Shown: positions 41,894 to 50,414 of the stretch, piece after piece
How positions within the stretch are numbered: position 1 is the first letter of the stretch
How the letters are laid out: the number at the start of each line of letters is the position of its first letter
Program-made: the position numbers and the translations under genes
DNA from: Mycolicibacterium setense
GTDB lineage: Bacteria; Actinomycetota; Actinomycetes; Mycobacteriales; Mycobacteriaceae
Direction of reading: 5' to 3'
Length of the DNA stretch: 64,000 nucleotides
Assembly (NCBI RefSeq): GCF_000805385.1
Contig: NZ_JTJW01000006.1
Span: forward strand, 1,116,001 to 1,180,000
Notes under the pieces: generated by a model
What the model saw: the letters and a program-made list of their open reading frames with translations, nothing else
What the model was told of the DNA's origin: nothing
Databases searched by the model: none

Positions 41894-43400
41894 CGATCGT
41901 GATCACCCGATCGCCGACGGTCAGTACCGGATCCCGGTGCCCGACCACCACCACCGTGGCGCCCGCCCGGGCCCGCGCGAGAACGGCCTGTAGAACCCGC
42001 TGCTCCAGTGCGGCGTCGAGATGGGCGGTGGGCTCGTCGAGCAGGAGTACCCGAGCCGGGGAACCCAGCGCTCGGGCCAACCCGAGTCGTTGTCGTTGGC
42101 CCAGGGACAAACCCACGCCGGTACGGCCGATCTGGGTGTCCAGACCGTCGGGAAGGTCATCGAGGACGTCGTCGAATCCGGCGTCGCGGCAAGCCCGGTC
42201 AAGGTCCTCGAGCGGTCCGAGTAGTTCCAGGTTTTCGCGGACGGTGCCCGGGATGAGGACAGGACGGTGGGGGAGCCAGGCGACGGTGCGCCACCATGCC
42301 GCCTGATCCAGGTCTCCGACATCGACCCCGTCGACCCGCACGGGCCCTGACGGCAGCGTGGTCAGTCCGAGGATCGCTTGCAGCGCAGTAGATTTTCCGG
42401 CCCCGTTGGGGCCCGTCAGCACCGTGATGCGGCCCGGTTCGATCGGCGGGCTCAGACCGTCGAGTTCGATCGTCGGTGCGGAATCCGGCACCCGGGTGCC
42501 GCCTTCGGCAGGAACGAAGGACTCACATAACCGAAACGCCTGTTCTGCGGCGGTTTTGCCGTCCTGTGCGGCATGGAAGGCCGCGCCCACCCGGCGTAGT
42601 GGCCAGAACACTTCGGGGGCCAGCAGCAGGACCGTCAACCCGGCGGTGAGGGTCACTTCGCCGTATACCAGCCGTACACCGACACTTACCGCGACCAGGG
42701 CCACGCCGAGGGTGGCCAGCAGTTCCAGCACCAATGAGGACAGGAAGGCGATACGGAGGGTCGCCATGGCCGAACGGCGATGCGCGGCAGCGAGTTCGGT
42801 GATCCGTTGGACCGATCCTGCAGCCCGGCCGAGGGCCCGCAATGTCGGGATGCCTGCCACCAGGTCGAGAAGCCGGGCCTGCAGGGTGGTCATCGCGGCC
42901 AGTGATGCTGCCGACCGCTCGGCCGTGAGCAGACCGATCAGCACCATGAATATCGGGATCAGAGGAAGCGCGATCACCACGATCGCCGCAGCCTGCAGGT
43001 CGTAGCAGGCCATCACCACCACCGCCAGCGGAGTCAGGACGGCGGCCTGCACCACCGCGGGCAGATAACCCGTGAAGTAGGGGCGCAGCCCGTCCAGGCC
43101 CCGGGTGACCACCGCCGCGGCGTCATCGCGGTCGGCCGCCAATCGCCTTGGCGGCGCAGCGGTTACCGAACGCAGCACCTGGCCGGACAACTCCCCGATG
43201 ACCGCGGTGGCGCCGCGCTGTGAGAGCCGGCCCTGGAGCCAGTGCGCCCCTGCGCGCAGAACCCAGAGCGCGGACAACGTGGCCAGGGCCGCACCGTGGC
43301 GGGACGCAGAGGCCGGTTCCGTGATGATCCCGGCAACGATGTGGGCCAGCACGACGGCTGCGGCGATGGTGCTCGCGCTGATCGTCACGCCGCAGGCCAC
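41874..43400 (-). CDS. cydD: Thiol-reductant ABC exporter subunit CydD
   Basis: Partner half-transporter of CydC. The visible product from GTG 43400 is 508 residues: a membrane domain (VLAHIVAGIITEP onward) and an ATPase with Walker A VLTGPNGAGKSTALQAILG, signature LSLGQRQRLGLARALGS and Walker B VLLLDEPTAHLD. The frame continues 5' past 43400 for about 45 codons with a plausible first helix (NLWRALGVRGATGS, VLRRHLLAAVACG), yet no ATG, GTG or TTG occurs there before an upstream stop, and no Shine-Dalgarno precedes 43400. The true start is therefore uncertain; it may use a rare codon coupled to cydB. Confidence 0.85.
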   Translation of the reverse strand: MACGVTISASTIAAAVVLAHIVAGIITEPASASRHGAALATLSALWVLRAGAHWLQGRLSQRGATAVIGELSGQVLRSVTAAPPRRLAADRDDAAAVVTRGLDGLRPYFTGYLPAVVQAAVLTPLAVVVMACYDLQAAAIVVIALPLIPIFMVLIGLLTAERSAASLAAMTTLQARLLDLVAGIPTLRALGRAAGSVQRITELAAAHRRSAMATLRIAFLSSLVLELLATLGVALVAVSVGVRLVYGEVTLTAGLTVLLLAPEVFWPLRRVGAAFHAAQDGKTAAEQAFRLCESFVPAEGGTRVPDSAPTIELDGLSPPIEPGRITVLTGPNGAGKSTALQAILGLTTLPSGPVRVDGVDVGDLDQAAWWRTVAWLPHRPVLIPGTVRENLELLGPLEDLDRACRDAGFDDVLDDLPDGLDTQIGRTGVGLSLGQRQRLGLARALGSPARVLLLDEPTAHLDAALEQRVLQAVLARARAGATVVVVGHRDPVLTVGDRVITIGAAHVS

Positions 43401-43474
43401 CGCAGCCAGGAGGTGGCGCCGCAGAACCGCCGTCGACCCGGTGGCGCCGCGGACGCCGAGTGCGCGCCAGAGAT

Positions 43475-44515
43475 TCAGACCGACCGCCGTGACAAACCGA
43501 TGGGGGCCGGGATGCGGTCCGCCGAAATCCGTTTACGGAACACCCAGTACGTCCAGCCCTGGTACACCAGGACCAGCGGCAGCAATGTCAGCGATGCCCA
43601 GGTCATGATCTTGAGGGTGTACGGGGTCGACGAGCCGTTGTAGATCGTCACACCCCAGTCCGGATTGAGGGTGGACGGCAACAGGTGCGGGTACATCGAA
43701 CCGAACAGCAGGACGACGACGGCCGCCACGACCACCACGGTCGCGACGAACGCCCAGCCTTCCCGCGACCGTGACCACATGAGTGCCACCGAGATCAGCA
43801 GCGCGACGACTGCCACCGCCAACGCTGCCCAGGTCCATGGCTTGCCGTGGGCCAGCTGAGTCCACAGTCCGAAGCCGCCGGCCAGCAGGATCACCGGCAA
43901 CGTCAGTGCCCGGGCGAACCGGAACGCGTCATCGCGCACGGGCCCAGCGGTTTTCAGGGCGATGAACACCGAGCCGTAGAACGCGAACAACGACGCGGTG
44001 GCCAGTCCACCGAGCAGGGTGTAGGCGTTGAGCACATCGCCGATCGAGGAATTTACCCGATGGTCGGCGTCAATCGGCAAGCCGCGCACCAGGATTGCGA
44101 ACGCGACACCCCAGAGTATGGCGGGCAACCACGATCCGACTGCGATGCCGACGTCAGCCCACTTCCGCCACTTGGTGTCGTCGATCTTGCCCCGCCACTC
44201 GATTCCCACGATGCGCAGGATCATCCCGAACAGGATCGCCAGCAGCGGTAGGTACAAGGCCGAGAACAGGGTTGCGTACCAGTTCGGAAATGCGGCGAAC
44301 ATGGCTGCGCCCGCGGTGATGAGCCACACCTCATTGGCATCCCACACGGGCCCGATGGTGTTGAGCACCGCCCGCCTGCGGCTTTCCGGATCGCCTTCGC
44401 CTACGCTGCCCAGCGGCGCCATCAGCATCCCGACGCCGAAGTCGAAGCCCTCCAGCACCACGAACCCGAGGAACAGTGCGGCGATGAGGATGAACCAGAT
44501 CTCTTGGAGTCCCAT
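43475..44515 (-). CDS. cydB: Cytochrome bd oxidase subunit II CydB
   Basis: Second subunit of the proton-motive bd-type quinol oxidase used at low oxygen. 346 residues, about eight to nine membrane helices. It starts with the typical MGLQEIWFILIAALFLGFVV and EGFDFGVGMLMAPLG; VLNTIGPVWDANEVWLITAGAAMFAAFPNWYA contains the conserved Trp/Asp region that faces subunit I. The C-terminus NRxR-type residues run into the cydD frame. It lies 15 bases after cydA in the cydA-B-D-C order. Confidence 0.96.
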   Translation of the reverse strand: MGLQEIWFILIAALFLGFVVLEGFDFGVGMLMAPLGSVGEGDPESRRRAVLNTIGPVWDANEVWLITAGAAMFAAFPNWYATLFSALYLPLLAILFGMILRIVGIEWRGKIDDTKWRKWADVGIAVGSWLPAILWGVAFAILVRGLPIDADHRVNSSIGDVLNAYTLLGGLATASLFAFYGSVFIALKTAGPVRDDAFRFARALTLPVILLAGGFGLWTQLAHGKPWTWAALAVAVVALLISVALMWSRSREGWAFVATVVVVAAVVVLLFGSMYPHLLPSTLNPDWGVTIYNGSSTPYTLKIMTWASLTLLPLVLVYQGWTYWVFRKRISADRIPAPIGLSRRSV

Positions 44516-44530
44516 CTGCGATCAGTCCTC

Positions 44531-46024
44531 TCAGTAGGCGAAAGACAAAGGAGCAGATTCGTCCTCGCCCGGGGGCGTGGGCGGTGCCGGCTCGGAATCG
44601 TGTTCCTGGGGTCCTTCGGTGACATAGCGACGCATCAACCAGAACCAGACGACCGCGAGACCGCCGTAGAGCAGGGTGAAGACCGCGAGTGAGAAGAACA
44701 CCGTGCCGGCCGAGTGATCTGAGACGCCTTGTTGCACGGTCAGCCTGACCATCTGGTCACCGGTCGGGTTGGGTACCACCACCCAGGGTTGACGCCCCAT
44801 TTCGGTGAACACCCAGCCGGCGGAGTTGGCCAGGAATGGTGTCGGCAGGGTGATCAGGGCGAGAATGCCGAACCACCGCTGATCGGGGAGCCTGCGACCG
44901 CGGGTGAGCCACAACGCCAGCAGCGCGAATGCCAGGGGTACCAGCATCAGGCCGATCATGGCCCGGAACGACCAGTAGGTGACGAACAGGTTGGGCCGGT
45001 AGTCGCCGGGGCCGAACCGCGATTCGTATTGCCGCTGCAGATCGTTGACGCCCTCCAGCGTGACGCCGCTGAACTTCCCCTCGGCCAGGAACGGCAGCAC
45101 ATAGGGAACCTCGATCACGTGGCTGACGCTGGCGCAGTTGTTGTGTGTGCCGACTGTCAGTACCGAGAAGTCCGGGTCGGTCTGGGTGTCACACAGTGAT
45201 TCTGCCGAGGCCATTTTCATCGGCTGCTGCACGAACATCAGCTTGCCTTGGACGTCACCGGTGAACAGCAGCACACCCACGGACGCCAAGGCGACCAGGC
45301 TGCCCAGAATCGTTGCCGGACGGTACATTCCGGCGGAGTCGGCGGCGAGTTCGTCGGCCGGGGGGTCCGAGCTCTCGGGGTGGGCAGCCCGGCGCCGATC
45401 GCGCACCATCAGCCAGGCACTGACGGCCGCGACGAAGGTGCCCGCGGTGAGCAGAGATCCGGCCACGACGTGCAGGAAGGCCCAGATCGCGGTGTTGTTG
45501 GTCAGCAGGGCGACGAAGTCGATGAGCTCTGCGCGGCCGCTCTCGGGGTTGAACTTGGCGCCGACCGGATGCTGCATGAACGAGTTGGCGGCGATGATGA
45601 AGAACGCGGACGCGTTGACCGCGAAGGCCACCATCCAGATGCAGAACAGGTGAACCGTCCGGGGCAGGCGTGTCCAACCGAAGATCCACAAGCCGATGAA
45701 GGTGGATTCGACGAAGAACGCGACCAGGCCTTCGAATGCCAGCGGTGCGCCGAAGATGTCGCCGACGAAGCGCGAATATTCACTCCAGTTCATGCCGAAC
45801 TGGAATTCCTGCACGATGCCGGTCGCCACGCCGATCGCGAAGTTGATCAGGAACAGCTTGCCGAAGAATCGCGTGAGTCGGTACCAGCTGTCGTTGCCGG
45901 TGACCACCCACGCCGTCTGCATGACGGCGATCAGCGGCGCCAATCCGATCGTCAGCGGAACGAAAATGAAGTGGTACACGGTGGTGATGCCGAACTGCCA
46001 CCGTGACACGTCCAAAGCGTCCAT
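44531..46024 (-). CDS. cydA: Cytochrome bd oxidase subunit I CydA
   Basis: Heme-bearing subunit of the bd quinol oxidase. 497 residues. DVSRWQFGITTVYHFIFVPL carries the N-terminal heme b595/d ligand His. The Q-loop/heme b558 region is FLANSAGWVFTEMGRQPWVV, with the signature GRQPW. The conserved Met ligand region lies around residue 390. It is the first gene of the cyd operon; the 90-base region upstream contains a palindrome and a candidate CRP site. Protein use: respiration at low oxygen tension and under nitric oxide or peroxide stress. Confidence 0.96.
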   Translation of the reverse strand: MDALDVSRWQFGITTVYHFIFVPLTIGLAPLIAVMQTAWVVTGNDSWYRLTRFFGKLFLINFAIGVATGIVQEFQFGMNWSEYSRFVGDIFGAPLAFEGLVAFFVESTFIGLWIFGWTRLPRTVHLFCIWMVAFAVNASAFFIIAANSFMQHPVGAKFNPESGRAELIDFVALLTNNTAIWAFLHVVAGSLLTAGTFVAAVSAWLMVRDRRRAAHPESSDPPADELAADSAGMYRPATILGSLVALASVGVLLFTGDVQGKLMFVQQPMKMASAESLCDTQTDPDFSVLTVGTHNNCASVSHVIEVPYVLPFLAEGKFSGVTLEGVNDLQRQYESRFGPGDYRPNLFVTYWSFRAMIGLMLVPLAFALLALWLTRGRRLPDQRWFGILALITLPTPFLANSAGWVFTEMGRQPWVVVPNPTGDQMVRLTVQQGVSDHSAGTVFFSLAVFTLLYGGLAVVWFWLMRRYVTEGPQEHDSEPAPPTPPGEDESAPLSFAY

Positions 46025-46052
46025 CTGGCCCTACTTCCGAGGTCTCAGATCA

Positions 46053-46075
46053 ATCTACGACGAAGTGTAGTAGAT
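46053..46075. promoter_or_regulatory. Near-perfect palindrome overlapping the cydA -10
   Basis: ATCTAC (46053-46058) and GTAGAT (46070-46075) are perfect inverted arms, and 8 of 11 positions pair overall. On the minus strand the palindrome holds TACACT (46069-46064), a good -10 for cydA. A protein bound here would compete with RNA polymerase. Confidence 0.5.
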
Positions 46076-46104
46076 CGTCGGCAACCGGCGGATGACCCTG
46101 ACCG

Positions 46105-46118
46105 GTGTCTTACGTCAC
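46105..46118. promoter_or_regulatory. Candidate CRP site upstream of cydA
   Basis: GTG-N8-CAC (GTGTCTTACGTCAC) has the core spacing of a CRP half-site pair, with flanks GG and GA that deviate from TGTGA-N6-TCACA. Its centre is about 55 bases before the predicted start site. cAMP-CRP control of cydAB is known in M. smegmatis; this particular site is a guess. Confidence 0.35.
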
Positions 46119-46714
46119 GAAACAGAACCCTGCGGCGAGATCGCGGCCTTGAGCTGCTTGGCGCCGCTGCGGATCGCGAAGGCCGAAATCACCTCGAACA
46201 CCCCGACGACGATCAGGATGATGCCGGTGACCTGAGCCAGGGCGACCAGCCCCTCCAACGGAGCGACGAACATGATGATGCCGGCGATGACGCTGACGAT
46301 GCCGATGATGATCTCCCAGATCCGCCCCGGCAGTGTGGGATCTCCGATGGCCGACATCGCCGTCGCGACACCGCGGAAGACGAATCCGACGCCGATCCAG
46401 ATCGCCAGCAGTTCAACCGCGGACTGCAGGTCGTTGGAGAAACTGATGAAGCACAGCACGGCCAGTACGAGTGCCGCGGCGCCGCCGATGAACAGCAACA
46501 CGCGCCCCCCGACCGATGAGCGCAGACTGAAGGCCAGGACGAGCTGAGAGATACCGGTGATCAACAGATAGACGCCGAGAAAAATCGCGGCGACGAGAAT
46601 GGTGATGCCCGGCCATACCAGCACCAGGATCCCGAGAATGACAGCGAGAATCCCTGAAACCAGTGTCGATTTCCACAGATGTGGCAACAAGTTTGGCGAA
46701 GCAGTGGTTTCCAT
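46115..46714 (-). CDS. HdeD-like (DUF308) membrane protein
   Basis: 199 residues from ATG 46714 (METTASPNLLPHLWKSTLVS). Six membrane helices in three repeated pairs, e.g. STLVSGILAVILGILVLVWP, ILVAAIFLGVYLLITGISQLVLAF, VLLFIGGAAALVLAVLCFISF and IIIGIVSVIAGIIMFVAP. This is the pattern of HdeD/DUF308 proteins, linked in enterobacteria to acid resistance; no mechanism is known in mycobacteria. It precedes cydA on the same strand with its stop inside the candidate CRP site. Two GTAGAT hexamers in tandem (46735-46746) sit upstream of its start. Confidence 0.85.
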   Translation of the reverse strand: METTASPNLLPHLWKSTLVSGILAVILGILVLVWPGITILVAAIFLGVYLLITGISQLVLAFSLRSSVGGRVLLFIGGAAALVLAVLCFISFSNDLQSAVELLAIWIGVGFVFRGVATAMSAIGDPTLPGRIWEIIIGIVSVIAGIIMFVAPLEGLVALAQVTGIILIVVGVFEVISAFAIRSGAKQLKAAISPQGSVS

Positions 46715-46888
46715 GCAGGCAGTTTGACACAAACGTAGATGTAGATCGCGGTTTTTGCGTTACGGCTGTGGCGTTGAAGCATGCTCGTTAAGGTTCCGTT
46801 ACCGGCGCTGCATCCTCGGCCGGAGGCCGTTAACGTCTCCGATTCGGGATAGCCCGACCACAGCCGAAGAAAGAGAAAAGAGGCAACC

Positions 46889-47806
46889 GTGACACTTGGA
46901 TGTCATCCCCGTCGACGCAAGGCATGGCGTTTGGCGGTGGTGGTCGCCGCGAGCGGCGCGTTGGCGTTATCGGGCTGCGCCACCAACACCGACAGCAGCG
47001 GTCCGGCCACCCAGACCACCGCGGCGTCGGCCGACAAGGTCGAGGCGATCGCCAACACGCTGCCTGAGGCGATCAAGTCGAGCGGCAAGCTGATCATCGG
47101 CACCGATCCGTCGTACCCGCCGAACGAATTCAAAGACCCCGCGGGCAAGATCATCGGCTTCGACGTCGATCTGATGAACGCCATCGCGGCCACGCTGGGC
47201 CTCACCCCCGAGTACCGGGCCTCGTTGTTCGACAAGATCATCCCGTCGGTTCAGGGCGGCAATTACAACGTCGGCATGTCCTCGTTCACCGATTCCAAAA
47301 AGCGTGAGGAGCAGGTCGACTTCGTCACCTACTTCAAGGCCGGCTCGGCGTGGGCGCAGAAGGTCGGCGCCGGCATCAGTCCGGAAGACGCCTGCGGCAA
47401 GAAGATTGCGGTGCAGACGGCAACCGTGCAGGACACCGAAGAGATGCCGGCCCGCATCCAGAAGTGCATCGAGGCGGGCAAGCCGACCATCAACGTGGTG
47501 AAGTTCGACGATCAGACCGCGGCCACCAGTGCGGTCATGCTCGGGCAGGCCGACGCCATGTCGGCCGACTCACCGGTGACGGCCTACGCGATCAAGCAGA
47601 GCGGCGGCAAGCTCGAGGCGGCGGGGGAGATCTTCGATTCCGCGCCCTATGGATGGGCTGTGCAGAAGGGTTCGCCACTGGCCGAATCCCTCAGGCAGGC
47701 ACTGCAGCACCTCATCGACAGCGGTGCGTACAAGCAGGTGGCCGCTAACTGGGGCGCCGAGAACGGGATGATCGACAAGCCGGTCATCAACGGTGCAGTC
47801 AGCTGA
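46889..47806 (+). CDS. Polar amino acid ABC transporter substrate-binding lipoprotein
   Basis: 305 residues, GTG 46889 with AAGAGG upstream. A signal peptide with lipobox LALSGC (Cys30) predicts a lipid-anchored extracytoplasmic protein, a substrate for Lgt encoded upstream. The type II periplasmic-binding fold begins KLIIGTDPSYPPNEFKDPAG, with FDVDLMNAIAATLGLTPEYR and FDKIIPSVQGGNYNVGMSSF, typical of glutamine/glutamate-class (PAAT) receptors. The permease and ATPase follow directly, so this is the receptor of one uptake system; the exact amino acid is not readable. Confidence 0.93.
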   Translation: MTLGCHPRRRKAWRLAVVVAASGALALSGCATNTDSSGPATQTTAASADKVEAIANTLPEAIKSSGKLIIGTDPSYPPNEFKDPAGKIIGFDVDLMNAIAATLGLTPEYRASLFDKIIPSVQGGNYNVGMSSFTDSKKREEQVDFVTYFKAGSAWAQKVGAGISPEDACGKKIAVQTATVQDTEEMPARIQKCIEAGKPTINVVKFDDQTAATSAVMLGQADAMSADSPVTAYAIKQSGGKLEAAGEIFDSAPYGWAVQKGSPLAESLRQALQHLIDSGAYKQVAANWGAENGMIDKPVINGAVS

Positions 47807-47813
47807 GCCGACG

Positions 47814-48719
47814 ATGACTGATGGATCGCCGCCTGCCGCCATCGATGCCGTCCCGCTGAGGCATCCGTGGCGCTGGGTGGCGGCTGTGGTCATCGTCATC
47901 CTGCTCGGGCTGTTCGTCTACGGTGCGGCCACCAACGAGGCGTACGGGTGGGAGACCTACGTCAAGTACCTCTTCGACCAACGAATCTCGGAAGCCGCCT
48001 GGAACACGCTGCAGTTGACCATCTACTCGATGGTCATCGCGCTTGTGCTCGGCGTGCTCCTGGCCGTGATGCGGTTGTCGCCCAACCCGGTATTCAAAGC
48101 GGTGTCCTGGACGTATCTGTGGATCTTCCGCGGCACACCGATCTACGTGCAGTTGGTGCTGTGGGGCCTGGTGCCCGTGATCTACAAGAACATTCAGCTC
48201 GGCGTACCGTTCGGTCCGACACTCTTCGAGTTCAGCTTGTCGGATCCGAATGTGTTCTGGCTGGCGGTTCTCGGCCTGGGCCTCAACGAGGCCGCCTATA
48301 TGGCCGAGATCATCCGAGCCGGCATCAGTTCGGTCCCGGAGGGTCAGGCCGAGGCGTCGGTGGCGCTCGGCATGTCGTGGGGAATGACCATGCGGCGCAC
48401 TGTGCTTCCGCAGGCGATGCGGGTCATCATCCCCCCGACCGGCAATGAGTTCATCAGCATGCTGAAGACCACGTCGCTCGTCACCGCCGTGCCCTACAGC
48501 TTCGAGTTGTACGGCCGCTCAAAGGATATCGGGGTTCAGCTGTTCGAGCCCGTGCCGCTGCTGCTCGTGGCCTCCACCTGGTACCTGGCGATCACCAGCG
48601 TGCTGATGATCGGTCAGTACTACCTCGAGCGCTATTACGCGCGCGGCGCATCGCGCAAGCTGACCACCAAACAGCTTGAGGCTCTGGCCAAAGCCCAGAT
48701 GGGAGAACCGCATCCATGA
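47814..48719 (+). CDS. Polar amino acid ABC transporter permease
   Basis: About 301 residues from ATG 47814 (GTG 47793 is in frame and would overlap the binding protein by 14 bases). Helices include [19 protein letters not shown] and [28 protein letters not shown]. The coupling (EAA) region reads [20 protein letters not shown], then EAQVALGMS-like [20 protein letters not shown] and [19 protein letters not shown], standard for the HisMQ-type permeases. It overlaps the ATPase gene by 4 bases. Confidence 0.92.
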   Translation: MTDGSPPAAIDAVPLRHPWRWVAAVVIVILLGLFVYGAATNEAYGWETYVKYLFDQRISEAAWNTLQLTIYSMVIALVLGVLLAVMRLSPNPVFKAVSWTYLWIFRGTPIYVQLVLWGLVPVIYKNIQLGVPFGPTLFEFSLSDPNVFWLAVLGLGLNEAAYMAEIIRAGISSVPEGQAEASVALGMSWGMTMRRTVLPQAMRVIIPPTGNEFISMLKTTSLVTAVPYSFELYGRSKDIGVQLFEPVPLLLVASTWYLAITSVLMIGQYYLERYYARGASRKLTTKQLEALAKAQMGEPHP

Positions 48720-49489
48720 CCGCTGCAGCCGAACCGATGGTCCGGGCCGAGAGCGTGTGCAAGAGTTTCGGTGCCCTGCACGTCCTCAAGGGCGTCACCC
48801 TGGACGTCGGGAGGGGCGAGGTCCTGTGCATGGTCGGGCCGTCCGGTTCGGGCAAGTCGACATTCCTGCGGTGCATCAATCACTTGGAGCAGGTCAACGC
48901 CGGCCGGCTCTACGTCGACGGCGATTTGATCGGCTACCGCGAGCGTGGCGGCAAGTTGCACGAGATGGCGCCGCGCGATGCGGCCAAACAACGCCGCGAC
49001 ATCGGCATGGTGTTCCAGCATTTCAACCTGTTCCCGCATCGCACCGCGCTGGAGAACGTCATCGAGGCGCCGATGCGCGTCAAGAAGGTGAAGAAGGACG
49101 CCGCGCTCACCCGGGCCAAGGACCTGCTTGACCAGGTGGGGTTGGCCGCCAAGGCCGACGCATACCCCGCCCAGCTGTCGGGCGGGCAGCAGCAGCGGGT
49201 GGCCATTGCCCGCGCGCTGGCGATGAACCCGAAGCTGATGCTGTTCGACGAGCCGACTTCGGCACTGGACCCCGAGCTCGTCGGCGAGGTGCTGGCGGTG
49301 ATCAAGAAACTCGCCGGCGAGGGCATGACCATGGTGGTGGTGACCCACGAAATGGGTTTCGCGCGCGAGGTCGCCGACAAGCTGGTGTTCATGGACGGCG
49401 GCGTCATCGTGGAGACCGGCCCTCCTCGCGAGGTGATGGCCAATCCCAAACATGAACGCACAAAGGAGTTTCTGTCCAAGGTGATGTAG
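48716..49489 (+). CDS. Polar amino acid ABC transporter ATPase (GlnQ-type)
   Basis: 257 residues; ATGA overlap with the permease. Walker [22 protein letters not shown]-loop [20 protein letters not shown], signature [17 protein letters not shown], Walker [14 protein letters not shown] and H-loop [20 protein letters not shown] are all intact, the typical GlnQ sequence. It energises uptake with the preceding receptor and permease. Confidence 0.94.
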   Translation: MTAAAEPMVRAESVCKSFGALHVLKGVTLDVGRGEVLCMVGPSGSGKSTFLRCINHLEQVNAGRLYVDGDLIGYRERGGKLHEMAPRDAAKQRRDIGMVFQHFNLFPHRTALENVIEAPMRVKKVKKDAALTRAKDLLDQVGLAAKADAYPAQLSGGQQQRVAIARALAMNPKLMLFDEPTSALDPELVGEVLAVIKKLAGEGMTMVVVTHEMGFAREVADKLVFMDGGVIVETGPPREVMANPKHERTKEFLSKVM

Positions 49490-49499
49490 CTTCGATCGC

Positions 49500-50354
49500 G
49501 TGGCCTCCACACGAGAAAATGTCTTCGTCACTGCCGGTGAACTGCGGGAGCTCATCGTTTCGGGGGAGCCGCTCAGCCTGCTGGACGTGCGCTGGTCGTT
49601 GGCCGAACCCGACGGTGAACAGGCGTACCTGGCCGGTCATCTGCCCGGTGCCGTCTTCGTCTCACTCGACGATGAACTGACGGATCACGGAATTGCGGGC
49701 CGCGGTCGTCATCCGTTGCCTACGGGGGCTGACCTGCAGGCAGCGGCACGTCGTTGGGGCGTGCGCAGGGGCGTCCCCACCGTGGTCTACGACGACTGGA
49801 ACCGCGCCGGCTCGGCGCGAGCCTGGTGGGTGCTGACCGCGGCCGGGATCGATGACGTCCGCATCCTCGACGGCGGTCTGGCGGCCTGGACCGCTGGCGG
49901 TGAGTCCCTGCAGAGCGGGCCCGTCACGCCCGAGCCGGGCGATGTGGACGTGGTCCATGCCGACCTCTACCGGGGCGCCCTGCCCACCCTGACCGCCGAG
50001 GAGGCACAGACAGCCGTCGGCGTGCTGCTGGATGCGCGGGCACCGGAACGATTCCGCGGCGAGGTCGAACCCGTCGACCCGGTGGCAGGCCACATTCCCG
50101 GGGCGATCAATCTGCCCAGCACGCAGCTGCTCTCCGCGGACGGCACGCTGCTCCCGGACACCCACCTTCGGGCGCTGATCGCCGAGCGCGGAGCGGCAGG
50201 CGGCGCCGTGGTGGGTGCCTACTGCGGTTCCGGGGTCACGGCTGCGCTCGCGGTAGCGGGCTTGGCCGCCGCCGGCGTCGAAGCGGCGCTGTATCCGGGC
50301 TCGTGGTCGGAGTGGGCGTCGAACCCGGACCGGCCCGTGGCCACGGGCGAATAG
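49500..50354 (+). CDS. Two-domain sulfurtransferase (rhodanese/3-mercaptopyruvate type)
   Basis: 284 residues, GTG 49500 just 10 bases after the ATPase. Two rhodanese domains: the first (about 1-135) is inactive-type (LLDVRWSLAEPDGEQAYLAG); the second has the active Cys242 in AYCGSGVTAALAV. The CGSGVT loop is that of 3-mercaptopyruvate sulfurtransferases rather than the CRxG loop of thiosulfate rhodaneses. GHLPGAVFVSLDDELTD and DGGLAAWTAGGE are family marks. It transfers sulfur to thiols or cyanide. A link to the amino acid transporter is only positional. Confidence 0.88.
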   Translation: MASTRENVFVTAGELRELIVSGEPLSLLDVRWSLAEPDGEQAYLAGHLPGAVFVSLDDELTDHGIAGRGRHPLPTGADLQAAARRWGVRRGVPTVVYDDWNRAGSARAWWVLTAAGIDDVRILDGGLAAWTAGGESLQSGPVTPEPGDVDVVHADLYRGALPTLTAEEAQTAVGVLLDARAPERFRGEVEPVDPVAGHIPGAINLPSTQLLSADGTLLPDTHLRALIAERGAAGGAVVGAYCGSGVTAALAVAGLAAAGVEAALYPGSWSEWASNPDRPVATGE

Positions 50355-50402
50355 CCGCCCCGGCACGAGAAAACGGTGCTCCCCGGCGCTCCTCGGCAAC
50401 TT

Positions 50403-50408
50403 TATGCT
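50403..50408 (+). promoter_or_regulatory. -10 box (TATGCT) for the MacS-type kinase
   Basis: TATGCT ends 6 bases before ATG 50415, placing the start site at or one base from the A of the start codon, so the mRNA is likely leaderless. No Shine-Dalgarno is present. Confidence 0.55.
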
Positions 50409-50414
50409 GGGCCA

